The position numbers and the translations under genes were made by a program. From Eutreptiella sp. 'Long Island Sound 2002' (taxonomy: Eukaryota > Euglenozoa > Euglenophyceae > Eutreptiales > Eutreptiaceae): a stretch of 64,000 nt of DNA. The stretch is from positions 151,174,352 to 151,238,351 of the forward strand of contig OZ038381.1 in NCBI GenBank assembly GCA_964036045.1, written 5' to 3'. The notes below the pieces were generated by a model. That model saw nothing but the letters and a program-made list of their open reading frames with translations. It searched no databases and was not told where the DNA came from. Of this stretch, positions 35,141 through 48,640 are shown in pieces (the stretch's first letter is position 1; each line of letters starts with the position of its first letter).

Positions 35141-35980
35141 ATGTGTTCCCTGGCACTTAGAAAGCGAGGAAAATCGGCGGCAACAAGTTTGGTCTCTGGG
35201 ATCAGGGCTTTGGAAAAACTGAAATTGTTGCCCCCCTCCATCCTGAAACTACAGTGGCTCCAAATCGAAGCCATCAGCAGACTTACCGCCCCCGATGCCC
35301 CCCAATGTGTCCATGCCACAGCACAAGATCTTGAATGCCTCGGTAGAGCAAGAATCCACTAGGCATGGCTGCGAGTATTTTTTCTCGCGGCTTGCTCAGT
35401 GGTGTTCAGAATGCGTGCTGGCTATGCAGAGAGTGTCTCGTGGGAGGGGATCGGGACCACGGGATGGATCGAATTTGTCGATGACAAATGGGGAAAAGAG
35501 TGGGTCCAATACCCCCTCTCATCAGTCCTTGAGCGGTGGAGGCAATATGTGTCCGCCCTTCGACATCCCAACACCCCGCTGCAGGCCCCCATTGTCCCAA
35601 AAGGTCGAGAGTCCATCAAATAGATACAAAAGGAGTGCATGGAGCATTCACGCACAAGCAGCATCACGTGGCACCCCTAGGGGTGCATGGGGGCTGCCAC
35701 CTTCCGCCTACTTGGGGGGTTGGAGGCAAACCTCACAGAGTGTGGAAGGTGGAAAAGAAAAACCCAAGCGAGATACTATGCAAAGGCCCCGAAGTCGTGG
35801 AAATTTCGAGAGCACCTCTCCTTGCCATGCCCAAAACAGTTCAATGGCCTGCGATCACGCGATATGGGAGGGGTGTCCGTCCGCACAAAAGAGCTATGGC
35901 CCAAAGAGGCATGGGAAAGGAGGGTGGGTCCACACAAACCAGCCTCGGAAGCCCCAGCAACCAAGGTCACAATGCGTTGA
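35141..35980 (+). pseudogene. Tyrosine recombinase of the split-repeat retroelement (nonsense mutations)
   Basis: A single frame with in-frame stops at about 35360, 35621 and 35678. The N-terminal part is a helical SAM-like segment (SGIRALEKLKLL). Box I follows as a Met-Arg-Ala-Gly...Glu-Ser-Val-Ser-Trp stretch (Arg near 35413), then an I-x-F beta strand with a Lys and a PLS...L helix, as in phage-integrase-type recombinases. Box II begins with His at 35672, but the position of the box II Arg reads as Gly and a stop lies between. The end is well kept: LLGGLEANLTECGRWKR and the catalytic tyrosine region ARYY (35774-35779). These enzymes integrate the circular cDNA without target duplication. 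Confidence 0.75.
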
Positions 35981-36836
35981 GGAAAGCTAGAGAGCAGGAC
36001 AACGTAGAGAGTAGCCAAGGGGGCTACCGAGTCCAATGGGTCATCCGAAAGCAGTGATTCTAGTGAGTCATCAGAGTCATGTACTCCAGAGGACGTGGAG
36101 GAAAGCTACACAACCCCCCCACCCCCCACCCCCCAATGCAGACAGCACATCAGGCAGCGAACCAGCGGCGAACGAGTGTGTACACCACCAAGAGGTGAAC
36201 AGAGGGTGCAGGGAACAACAAGAGGGCACAGGGTGAGTGGAAGAGGCCAGAGCAGAGATGAATACCACCAGCGCCCCCCTTCCCACTGTCCCTGAGTCCA
36301 CGGCAGATGCAGACAGTGCACAGTACTCCAATCACCCCCCCCCAACCCCCTGCGATCCCCCCCACCCTGTGTCCTAGGGAAAGCAACACCATCGCGGACA
36401 TCGGGGGTCACACGGAGAGGACCTTGCAATGCAGGATGGTGCCGCACCAGAGCGGCGCTTGCCACATAAAAGACTTTTCCCTATAGAGAAACGGGCCCAT
36501 GAGCCCTCAGAGGAGACCCCATACCCGGCAGACATGGTATCGCCGTGCAGAATACTCTGCCTAGGAGCCCAGCAAAAGACGGGGCCCCGCAATGTGGAAT
36601 GATGTCTTCGCGCCTAAATGGAAAGGAAAATTCAAATGCTGGGATCCTGGACAAATGCTACCGCAAACTCGTGGAGAGATGGCACCGTCCAATGATACAA
36701 AAAATCCAGAAACAGATAAAGAAGGTGGCCCTAAGCAATGGCTTCAAGTCCTAGAGTGCCCAAGTGACAGCTGGGTTGTTGCGGGACTGGGTGATTCTTG
36801 CGTTGAATCGGGCATGGGAGGGGGGGGGTCCAAGAA
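35981..36836 (+). other. Retroelement spacer between recombinase and RT
   Basis: Several short frames (for example 36545-36754 and 36592-36855, Lys-rich and in different frames) have no recognised motif. It may be the degraded N-terminal part of the RT polyprotein. Confidence 0.4.
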
Positions 36837-37602
36837 ATGCTGGCGGTGGTCCTAGAAATGCTGGTGACACTCACGAGGTGTGATTTGGAGGAGGAGGACT
36901 ATGATCCCAATGATGGGTTAGACAGGCCCCAAGGGCCGCTAGATCCCTCCATTGCAACTAACGGGTTGGATGAGGCAGGGTCTGTCCATGTCCCATACGA
37001 TATCTGGCAAAAGCATGCCCCTACCGGCCTTAGGTGGGCCTTAACTAATTTGCTTGACTAGGGAGAGACGAGGGATCAGGGGCTGGCAGCCCTAGCGCAT
37101 GGGATGTGTGAGGATGGCTTAATTCACAGAGACTGGCAAGGAGGGAAGTTGTGCCTGAAGGCGGCTGCTAAAGCAAACGAGGCCACGAAGCGGGCGTTGA
37201 TTGCTGGCCTCCGCACTTTAAACCCCCTCCTGGTCAAACCCCTTCCTTTGCCACTTCCGCCCCTGTCCAACTTGGGGTCGCTTTTTCAATGTGCTAACAC
37301 CTCAAACAGACGCTTTTTTCTTGCAAAGCTTGACATATCAACTATGTACCAAGCGTGCAAACCCCCGGATGATTATAAACACTTGATACAGTTGAGAGTA
37401 AATGGTGTTTCATACTACATACCCTCTCTCCCCTTTGGCTTGTCCTTCATTCCAATAATCGCCATTGAAACCGTAGCCAGGCACCTCGTTTTGAGACATC
37501 CAAGACAGGTTATACTTATTTAATATGCTCGTGATTTCGCCGAACAGAATGGTGGCCTCCGACCTGGTATCCGCAGGCTAGAAGGTTAGTCCAAAGTCCG
37601 AC
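36837..37602 (+). pseudogene. Reverse transcriptase of the split-repeat retroelement (broken)
   Basis: One frame with stops at 37059 and 37521. Motifs in order are KRALIAGLRTLNPLL (RT motif 1/2), KLDISTMYQACKPP (motif A, first catalytic Asp), YYIPSLPFGLSFIP (motif B, the LPFGLS typical of DIRS/Ty3-type RTs), and RQVILI followed by a stop and Y-A-R-D, where a Y-x-D-D catalytic box is expected (37524-37535). The catalytic box is therefore lost both by a stop and by a change in one Asp. The enzyme copies element RNA into DNA in intact relatives. Confidence 0.75.
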
Positions 37603-38390
37603 ATTGAACCTAAAACATCCATCACGTGGTTCGGAAAAACCATTTCAGGGAGTGACTTTTCTATGGCACAGGCCCCAAACTACCCGGCACAAGTGCTTAA
37701 GGGCTCGCTTAGGCTATCCTGCTGCACTTACACGAAAAAGCGTGCCACGCGTGTCATCGGGAAAATTCTTTGGGCGGCTACCCATTCCCGATTACCTCCG
37801 CCCTTCCTTCAAGGCCCCATGGCTTGGACCACTTGGGGACCTCCGTGTGCTCCGTACACCCCCCCCAAAGTGCTCGATCCCTGTGCCATGCTATTGCCCT
37901 GTGCTGCCGGCCGTGGAAGGCCAAAGCGGTGATTGAACCAAAAGCACACATTGAATAGACGCAGCAAAGTCGGAGGCAGGGTACGTCGCAGCCGTATGGG
38001 GTCCACAGCTGGGCTATCGCATAGAACTACTCCCAAAATGGGTTTTCTCACAACAGTCAGCAAAGCTGGCAGCAATAGGTATGGTAGTAAAGCTGGCCGC
38101 CAAGCTCCGACTGCTTGCAATCCATGTGGGGGCACAGAACCCGGCGGCCATCTGGCGCCGTGGGAAATCCATATGGAGGTAGACACTTCGGCAAATAGCC
38201 CACACCGGGCGATGGGGACGGATTCAGATAAAAAAAAACCCAGTTGGGTACCGTCCAAATTAAACCCTGCTGATCACCCCTCATGGCTACGTGAATTCCC
38301 ATGTGCCACCCTAATGCATGCCAACACATGGGCCACCTTCCTAGTGGTGTCGGCGCAAACCAATCACGTGTCATTCATTGGATGAGCAGG
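37603..38390 (+). pseudogene. RT connection and RNase H remnant of the split-repeat retroelement
   Basis: Coding signal moves between frames. RVIGKILWAAT and a Trp/Pro-rich connection lie near 37663-37830. An RNase H-like start, Asp-Ala-Ala-Lys then AGYVAAVWGPQLGYR and WVFSQQSAKLAAIG, runs from 37958 to a stop at 38180. In another frame WVPSKLNPADHPSW (about 38248-38290) is the tail motif found after RNase H in DIRS, Ty3 and Bel/Pao elements. At least two frameshifts are needed. Confidence 0.65.
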
Positions 38391-38418
38391 GGGATAAGGG
38401 AAGGGGGAGGGTTGAGAT

Positions 38419-38500
38419 GTGGCCGTGGCTCGCCGACCCCAATTTCGATGTTGTTCAACTTTGAGTGCACGCTTGGGATGCCGGGAATGTACACATCATT
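38419..38500 (+). repeat. Split direct repeat B1
   Basis: TCGATGTTGTTCAACTTTGA and GTGCACGCTTGGGATG, repeated as B2 at 38676-38757 with scattered differences. It directly abuts A2. Confidence 0.88.
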
Positions 38501-38578
38501 AAACCCTTGTTTATGCAAATAAACATCAGTTTAATCCATGCTACTGTGTTCTTGGTTCCTCAAACTCACTGAGTTTTT
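38501..38578 (+). repeat. Split direct repeat A2
   Basis: Second copy of A1; the A2 left edge is the B1 right edge, as expected if a B-A junction circle integrated. Confidence 0.9.
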
Positions 38579-38675
38579 GACCCACCTACCCGCCCACCCA
38601 CACAGTCTTTCAACCCACCCACCCACCCTCTCCTTGGCTTGATACTCTAGTCAACTCTTACGGCACTCCAAGCCC

Positions 38676-38757
38676 CGTGGCCCTGGCTCGCGGATCTCCT
38701 ATTCGATGTTGTTCAGCTTTGAGTGCACGCTTGGGATGTGGCGAATATGTTCAATGA
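38676..38757 (+). repeat. Split direct repeat B2 (right end of element)
   Basis: Second copy of B1; marks the right end of the retroelement. Confidence 0.87.
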
Positions 38758-39035
38758 TAAACCTAGTACAAAATTTTTTCCAATTTTTTCTCTTGGTAAC
38801 AATTTACTAGGTTCCCAAGTTTTTATTAGGTATGGGGAACTTAGTAAAAAAATTTTGTGACTTAATTTCAGACCCTAGTAATCTAGGTTTCATGATCCAG
38901 AAAAAATAAGTTTTTCTTTTTACTAGGTTTCCGAACAGAGACAAAAGTGTTTCCCTTCTTACTGGGTCTGAGAACCTAGTAAAAAAAAAAACTTTTACCT
39001 AGGTTTTAGAACCTTCACAAAAAAGACCTAGGTTT
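38755..39035. repeat. Cluster of alternating CCTAGTAA / TTACTAGG inverted repeats
   Basis: GAACCTAGTAAAA or close variants and their reverse complement TTTTACTAGGTTC alternate at least six times (for example near 38758, 38805, 38849, 38873, 38918 and 38969). Adjacent units can fold into stems with A/T-rich loops. The cluster starts at the right end of the retroelement. Confidence 0.75.
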
Positions 39036-39500
39036 CAGCATTAACGGGCCACTTGTGGGCCCGTTCTGATTTGGTCCCCCGCTTTGCAGCATTGGGGACC
39101 CGTCGGAAAGCAGGGGTTATGTAGCCACTGGACCCACTTGTGGGCCACTTCTGATTTTGTGCCCCGCTCTCAAGCATTGAGGACCCCCCAAATAGCAGGG
39201 GTTGTGAAACCATTGGGCCCATTTGTGGGCCACTTCTGATCAGGGTGGCACTTTGAGACCCATATTTTTTTCATTAAGGACCGCCCTGAAGGACCCCCCT
39301 TAGGGGCTTTTTTCGAGCGGCGCGGTGATGGCCTTTTTTGCACCCCATTTTGGGGACCCCTGAGAATGCAAGGGTTAGGCAGCAATTCCGCCCTCTTTTG
39401 GGCCCCCGAGAAGGCAGTGGGGAGGCAGCCACTACTGATTTTTTCGTTGCGCTTGAAATTGGGCCCCCTCGAGAATGCAGGGGTTCCGTTGCAATTCCAC
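39036..39500. repeat. Diverged tandem repeat, about 80-100-bp unit
   Basis: Recurring words are GGGCCCACTTGTGGGCCACTTC-like text, TTTTGTGCCCCGC, ATTGAGGACCCC and GCAGGGGTT(A/G)(T/G)G at spacings of about 82-110 bp (near 39111, 39193, 39366 and 39475). No coding frame is kept. Confidence 0.6.
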
Positions 39501-39640
39501 CTTCATTTGGAAGCAGTGTCCATTGATGTGGTCCATGCCCCTTCTTTGCTTGCGGCCTAAGTATTTAATGTGCACAGTACACATTGGGTGCTGCGCTTGT
39601 TGTTGGTTGCCTCAACACGCTCTTTCTTACATGCAACAGG

Positions 39641-39739
39641 CCATGCAAAGTGGGTGCAAACACTCAGGAGTTGCCCATAATCAACCTCATTGCCGAACTA
39701 GAAGGCATTGAGCCAAGGCTGCAGTGCGACACATTTTTG
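39641..39739 (+). CDS. Candidate C-terminal exon, GSAP-like protein
   Basis: Bounded by CTTACATGCAACAG and a strong donor TTTTTG/GTGAGT. It reads (..)PCKVGANTQELPIINLIAEL and then EGIEPRLQC. The end of animal GSAP has FLPLNYFIEILTDIESS, sharing the L-P...I..L..I-E pattern over 16 positions. The start phase (two bases completing a codon) equals the phase left at 25188, but several exons should lie between, so this proves little. It is 14 kb from the last supported exon and could belong to another gene. Confidence 0.28.
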
Positions 39740-40058
39740 GTGAGTTTGGTAGTGTAGCTTTTGCTATCGCCCCCCCTTCACTCCATCTTCCTGCGTCAAA
39801 AGGACGGTGTGAGCTGCCATCCTGCCTGTTTTCTTATGCTGCATTGCCTTTTATGTGGGTATGTCGTCAACGGTAGCGAGCAACTTCAACAAGATAGATT
39901 GTGGTTTTTGCGTAAGATTGCACAGGCAGCTTTGCACTATCACAATTCTGCGCATGCCTCAGACCACACCGAGTGCTTTGGAACGGATGTATGCAGGCCC
40001 TATTGTCCACCCAGCCGTTTGTTGTGCTTTTTTTTTGCGATGACAAAGTCCACATCAC

Positions 40059-40466
40059 GTGCCCGAAATGTGGAGTTCATCAGTGTGCCCTGCATGCTTC
40101 CGTTTTGTGTCCATCAAAGATATGTGTGGCACTGCGCAAATGAAGAGTGCAATTTGCTACCACACTGGCATGCATGGCATTGGCATTCACGTTGGCGACT
40201 GCTGTGTGGTTGACAAGCGGCTTTTAGTAGATGAGGTCCGTCCAAAGGTGGTGATCCATGGTAAGGATTTTTTTGTTCCAAGGCATTACCCCAAAGAAGC
40301 CTCTGGTAGATTGCAATGTGGCAAAAGATTGATTGAAAAGTTGGATATGAAGACCACGAACATGCTTTGCGATATGTGCAAGCACAATTCGTTCTCAGCA
40401 CAACCCACCTGCAAAGAAAAAAGGGCGTTCCTCACCTGCAAGCATGTATTTTGCAATTTCATATAA
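40059..40466 (+). CDS. Unrecognised Cys-rich open frame
   Basis: 135 codons with many Cys and His residues, including C-D-M-C-K-H and CKHVFCNF near the end. A neighbouring frame at about 40030-40130 reads CPKCGVHQCALHASVLC, which is more finger-like, so a spliced or frame-mixed zinc-binding protein fragment is possible. I do not recognise it. It may follow the exon at 39641 in the same gene. Confidence 0.2.
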   Translation: MPEMWSSSVCPACFRFVSIKDMCGTAQMKSAICYHTGMHGIGIHVGDCCVVDKRLLVDEVRPKVVIHGKDFFVPRHYPKEASGRLQCGKRLIEKLDMKTTNMLCDMCKHNSFSAQPTCKEKRAFLTCKHVFCNFI

Positions 40467-40486
40467 AGCACATGTGTGTGCACCCC

Positions 40487-41438
<952 letters not shown>

Positions 41439-41441
41439 AAC

Positions 41442-43616
41442 CGGCAGAGCTCGCATTTGGCGGCGGTCCCGCTCGAGGCACCGGACTTTGCCGCGGCCCG
41501 TGCAATGGCCCCGCCTTTCCATCTCGTCCTGCCAAAGGAGCACGCCATCCTCTTGGTGCCGGGGGATAATGGAGAGCTCGAGCCGCGTGTGCCATCCATG
41601 CAAGCCCTTTAGCAAGTCCGGGAGATGGAGTGGCGTTCGCTAGCGGCACGCACCAGGGCGCACACGCCACTGGCTGGCGCCTGCGAGGCGGTGCCCCTGG
41701 GAGCCGTACACCACGGCCCCACGCACGGAAATATGCTGCGGGCACGTGACGGTCGCTTGTCCACCATGCAGGTCATGCGACGGTGGAGGCAGAAGCTCAC
41801 ATGTGTGGCAATACCGGCCCACCCCTGTATCTTCTGTGGGGGGCCGGAGGAGGACATTGGCCACATGCGCCTACTGTGTGCGCGGGACGAGGAAGTGGCT
41901 GGGCTCCTGTGCAGGCGTGTGGAGGAGTTCACGGCGGAGCTGCCCCTGACAGACAGGGCGGTGGAGTTCGTGGCGTGGAGGGAGCACGGCTGCAGATGGA
42001 CTGAATCCCTCATGGCGGGTGTCATCCCCGGGGACCTGAAGCGGCTGTTCGCTGCGGTGCGCGCGGCGTCATCCCGGGGCCCTGCCAAGGCCAGGCTCTT
42101 TGTGGAGGACATGGTCCAGATTGGGGCAGATGTGTATGCCCGCAGGAACCATCGGCTCACCCAGATCATGCAGCTGCCGATGCAAGATCGAAGGAGGGCG
42201 GTTTACGCGTTCCGGCGAGGTGACACACCCTTCTGCCCGCCGGCAGGGAGGATCCTGCAGCGTCCGCCGTGGAACCCGTTTGCCGGCCTCCCCGGCGACC
42301 TGCGGGCAACCCTTCAGAGGGCACCGCTGCACACACTGCTGGTGTCACGGTCGTGCATCGCGCAAGAAGAGGCCATGTCCTTGTTCCCTCACTGGATGGC
42401 GGCGGTGGCGCAGGCCTTCAGCCAGTGGATCGGTTCCTGGGTGGCACGGGACATCACGACATTCAGTGAGTGGTCCCGCGTGGTGTCGGCGCAATCGTGG
42501 GCCCTGGTGCGTGGTACCAAGGTGAGAAGCCCAGACGGCAAGAGTGATCCCTGGCTCCAGGTGTACGCCAACCATCCAGGAGTGGGGAACGTCATGGGCT
42601 GGCCTCGAGAGGTGCCGCCGGTCCTTCAGCAACCTGTGCGCAGTCTCCCAATCCTGTCGGTGGCTGTCGTACTTGACGTGGGTACGTTGTGGCTGTATGA
42701 CCGGCAGCTGCGACGAGCCATACCAGCGGTCACGGAGCAGCGGTCCATGGCAGTGTTAGTGGGCTCCAAGCAGCTGGCACGGGTACAGGGCGACGACGCG
42801 CAAGGCCACGTCACGGAGGCCATGTTCTCTCTTCCCGAGGGGGACGACCACGTGGCTGCCGATGCCCGTCACACCCTTGACACCTTGGGCCTCGCGGCGG
42901 TCATTGAGGCTCGGGCGGGAGGACAACGCTTGGTTCTAGCATCCGCCAGGGGCCCGGAGCAGGACGGGGTTGATGTCATCGGGGAGGTCTTACGGGACTA
43001 CGGTTGGGAGCTCCTGGCGCATGGCACACACAGTGCCAAAGTTGCGCGGTGGCCCCGGCTGCTTGAGAGCCCGCCGGTGATGCCCGACGGGCGACCGATA
43101 CTCCGCCCGGTGTCCACGTGGGAGGAAGCGAGGCGCAGCCTCCTCAGTTGTGCCACAGCACGCACGCTGGCGGGTGCTTTGCTCGCACTCCAGGACGCGT
43201 GCTGCGATGTATGGCAGGACCTGTGATCGCAGTGTTGTGATGGTAGCTGCTTTCAATCGCGGTCTGTGCTTCCGCAGCGATGCCACGGGTGCAAGGAAAC
43301 AGCATCAGTTTGGGTTCATCAATGTGCCTCCATCCCGCTATGCGGGACATGTAAGGAGCGTGCCGATAGGGGGTGGCCTAAGGCGAGGTGGGCACTGCGG
43401 CACTCTGGACATATGTCCTCAAGTGCCTGCAAGACAATCCAGGGTGGCCTGAAGAGCGTCCGAGTGGAAGGGGTACGGTGCCCTGGAGCGCCGTCGGGGG
43501 CCCTGCCCCTGATGCTGTGGTGGGCGGCTTTGGAGGGCGACTCGCGGATACTCTGGTTGTGGCATCACGGAGGAAATGGTGACGGCGTGGTGGGGGCCGG
43601 GGGTGATGCAGATTGA
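41442..43616 (+). pseudogene. LINE copy 1 ORF2 C-terminal part, two nonsense codons
   Basis: One frame throughout, with TAG at 41610 (CAG in copies 2 and 3) and TGA at 43224 (TGG in copy 3). It includes HPCIFCGGPEEDIGHMRLLC (near 41820-41880), the C-x2-C-x7-H-x4-C motif found at the C-terminus of many non-LTR polyproteins. A long region without known fold follows, then a second Cys/His cluster, CHGC...HQCASIPLCGTC, near 43280-43350. The first motif is thought to help bind RNA or target DNA in related elements. Confidence 0.85.
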
Positions 43617-45731
43617 TGGGGTTAGGAATTGTGGGTGCACCTGCTACCGTCCCAACGCTGGACGCAGCGGAGGGGGTAGCGCCTGAGAAGCAGTGCCTTC
43701 ATGGCCTGATTGTGCGGTAATGGCAGGCGGCGTATGACGGCCAACGCGATGTGACAGGTCGTGCCGGCCTGATGGTGAGCCGTACTGCCCCTGTGCATGA
43801 GGGTCGGACAGGGATGCTTCACCCGCCTGCCCCGGGTCGCCGCATACAACAGTGAGGTGTCATGGGTCGTCCCGACCAGGGTAATAAGGCCCAAACCCCT
43901 GTAGGGTATTCCCATGGCACCGGGGTCTCTACTGGCGGCCCAACTACGGCAGTAATGGGAGTGGTTGCTCGGGATACACCGGGGGTGCACGGAGTTGTCT
44001 GGGGGTTACGGCGCTACGGCGCCCCCTGGGAGTGTTACACGGGTTAGCGGGAGCAGCCTGCAGGCCCCAGGGGCGGCAACGAAGCGATGATGTGTGCGTA
44101 GAGGGATATGACGTCGAGGTCGTCAGGTGGACAGTATGGCGGGCGTCCTGGAGACGGCGTGGCAGCCTAGGAGGAACACTCACGGGGGGCACGTGGAGTT
44201 CAAGGTGACGGTGTACTGGCGTCTTGGGGGTATACGCGGCGGTACTGGGGTCCGTACGGTGCGGGTACGCGGCGGTACTGGGGAACCGTACAGTGGGGGA
44301 GCAGCGGGGATGCATGGCGGTACTGTGGTGTCCCCTTGACCCCTCTAACAACTCAGGGGGAGCGCGGGGGCATCCCCTGGCCCCTTTAACAAACTAGAGG
44401 GACCGTGCCTGCGGGCATGTACATAGTCTAACCTCTGACCATGGCCTTGTTGTGGCGGCGGTGTGTGTCGTGGCGGCTCGCAGGTGGCATCGGCGTGGCA
44501 ACGGCGGTACTACGCGGCGTCGTAGCGAAGAGTATGCGGTCGCCTCACCATTGTAACGGCTTACCCCTGGGGGACGCCAGTCCGGTCGGCTAGAGGCGAG
44601 GAGGGAGAAGGAGCGGCATGCTGAGTGGTCCACGGGGTGACGCGCGGGCCAATGCTATAAGTAGGCTCGCCACGTCGTTGGTGGGGGCCGAACCTGCGGC
44701 CTGGCCGCTGCTGTGGCGGAAGAGGCGCAACCACGGGAGCTGGCCAATCGGTGCAGGTAAGGGTCAAGGGTAGGCGCCAGGGCAATGTATGTGGGCCAGA
44801 TGAGGTGCACCCGGTTACCACAGCCCGGGGCGAGCCTCTGGTGGGTACCCCTACAGGGGGTCGATAACCCAGCTACGGCACCCACCAGCCCGAATCCCAG
44901 CCAGTGATATTCACGGGTTGCGCCACTCCCGTCGCGTAGCGGCCGGCGTCCCCCCCTATAGACCCTCAAGTTATATTATACGTGGGAAAGAGGATACCTC
45001 GAAGCTGACTGGGTGCTGGCCCCTGACATGGAGTGCCGGCATGGTATATATCTGGGGTGTGGGAGCAGCTGAGGGCCACGGGGACGTGGGGTTGATACCG
45101 TGTTTCTGTACTATACTAGGGGACTGGTGCGGTGGGTCGGCGGCGTACATTGTGGAGACTTGGGGGCGATGAAAGCTGAGGGCCAGGCTAGGCTGGAGCC
45201 TCCCAGAAATCCTGGCTATGCATATACGGGCTATTGCGTGCTGGCAGAGGGAAACGTGGAGTCAGGGGTGGTGGGCAATTACGAGTACGCAGACGGCAAG
45301 GGATTCCGTGGGGTCATGGGTGATGGACGTCTCCACGGTGGCGGGGGTACGCGAACGACGGAGGGTCCGCTCTCGCTTCGCCGCATGCGTGCTGCTTTGT
45401 TCCTTGGTTGCCGCTTTGCGCCGGACAGAGAAGCCCTTGCTTTCTGCTTGTTGCGATGCTGCTGCGTTGCTTTGCCTTGCCCCCTATCCCCCGGCGAACA
45501 AACGGGCCAGCGCCCGTCGCCGTTGCTAATGCTAACGCTATGCAGTTGCCACGGCCCCCAAAAGCCTGGTTGACCGGTATCCCCGGTCCTCTGGGTCCTC
45601 CGTCATGCTGTGGGCCACCTCAGGCAGCCCTGGGACCCACGGGATCGAGCGAGGCAAGAACCACCTGTCGGCGCGAGATGCCCGGTAACACCAGTAGACG
45701 GCATGATAAGTGGTTATGACTATGACTATGA
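41443..45731 (+). mobile_element. LINE copy 1 (5'-truncated)
   Basis: Begins inside ORF2 at the point equivalent to 52283 in copy 2, so it lacks ORF1, endonuclease, RT and most of RNase H. It keeps the C-terminal part of ORF2 (to 43616), a 2.1-kb 3' untranslated region and the tail (TATGAC)n at 45717-45731, followed by (TA)n. It supplies the 1.07 kb missing from copy 2 and the 3' end missing from copy 3. Confidence 0.9.
43617..45716 (+). other. LINE copy 1 3' untranslated region
   Basis: No coding signal. It contains short imperfect repeats of GGCGGTACTGGGG with a CCGTACGGTGCGGGTACGC-like linker at 44225-44300. The sequence is close to copies 2 (53865-55481) and 3 (61134-61898). Confidence 0.8.
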
Positions 45732-47820
<2,089 letters not shown>

Positions 47821-48640
47821 AGGGGCCCTGCCTCCGACACCCGAGCGGCGGTGTCCTGGAACGTCCAGGGCTCGATGCGGGGGGACGGCGTACCAGTGGC
47901 CCCAGGTATGTTCGACGGTGAAGCGGTGGCGGCGGGCATCATGAAGGCCGAGGGTGCCATCCTGGGCCTATTCCAGGAGACCGGCCTGCAGGACCCTCAA
48001 GGTGTGGTGCACTCGGAGAACCAGTGGCGTCACCACGGGTATCATGCGTACCGAGGGGTGGATGCCCAGGCGGCGTCGGCGGCAGCGGTGCGCGGCGGGC
48101 TCTTGATTGCCCTTCGGGCGGACGTGTTCGCCGCGGAGGAAGTTCGAGATATCGTGGACATCGTGCCGGGCAAGGCCATGGCCCTCGATGTGGTGACCGC
48201 AGGTGGCACCCTCACGGTCATCAACGTCTAGGCCCGGGTAGCGGCGGCGACTCATGGGCGTCTAAGGCGTCTCTCTGGGCTGACGTGGCCATGTACGCGG
48301 CAGCCAAGAGCGCGGGTGGCACCAGGGCCGTGCTCCTCGGAGGGGACTTCAACGTGTTGCTGGAGTCCCCGTGGCACCCCACCACGAGGAGGTTCCAAGC
48401 CCTGTGGGAACAGTGTGGTTTCCACAGGGCAGGCCCGGAACGGGAGGAAGACAGGAGGCCCACGAGGGCAAGGCACCGACTGGACTCCTTCCTTCTAAAC
48501 TCGCCTCTGGTCCCATGGGCGGCGCGTGAGCGCCCACACTTGGCGCCGGGGCGGTCTCCTGCGTCACTGGGGTCGGATCATGGCCCCGTGGTCCTGGACA
48601 TCCCGCTAGCGGTGGCCGGCAAAGAGAGGGTCACCAGGAT
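47821..48640 (+). pseudogene. LINE ORF2 apurinic endonuclease domain (frameshifted)
   Basis: Motifs of the EEP/APE fold appear in order: SWNVQG (Asn at the first metal site), LFQETG (catalytic Glu), GGDFNVLL, RLDSFLLN and GSDHGPVVL (final Asp-His pair). The domain starts in ORF1's own frame directly after ORF1's TGA, with no ATG before the SWN motif; an ATG overlapping that TGA (47817) opens a different frame. The frame is lost at a stop near 48229 and resumes +2, so one indel lies at about 48225-48235. The enzyme nicks target DNA to prime reverse transcription. Confidence 0.85.

Larger units (their letters stand above)
33765..38757 (+). mobile_element. Tyrosine-recombinase retrotransposon with split direct repeats (degenerate)
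   Basis: About 5.0 kb. Terminal structure is A1 (33765-33842) ... B1 (38419-38500) - A2 (38501-38578) - 97 bp - B2 (38676-38757). This split direct repeat arrangement is the diagnostic layout of the Ngaro/PAT/TOC-like branch of DIRS-order elements. Inside, in order, lie a Gag-like region with a CCHC knuckle, a tyrosine recombinase, a reverse transcriptase and an RNase H, all on the + strand and all interrupted by stops or frameshifts. The recombinase lies upstream of RT, unlike classic DIRS order. It is a dead copy. Confidence 0.85.

Noticed and set aside
33765-38757. An ordinary LTR retrotransposon with 78-bp LTRs
   Set aside because: The second copy of the 78-bp repeat is internal to a B1-A2-B2 arrangement, no DDE integrase or protease was seen, and a tyrosine recombinase is present instead.
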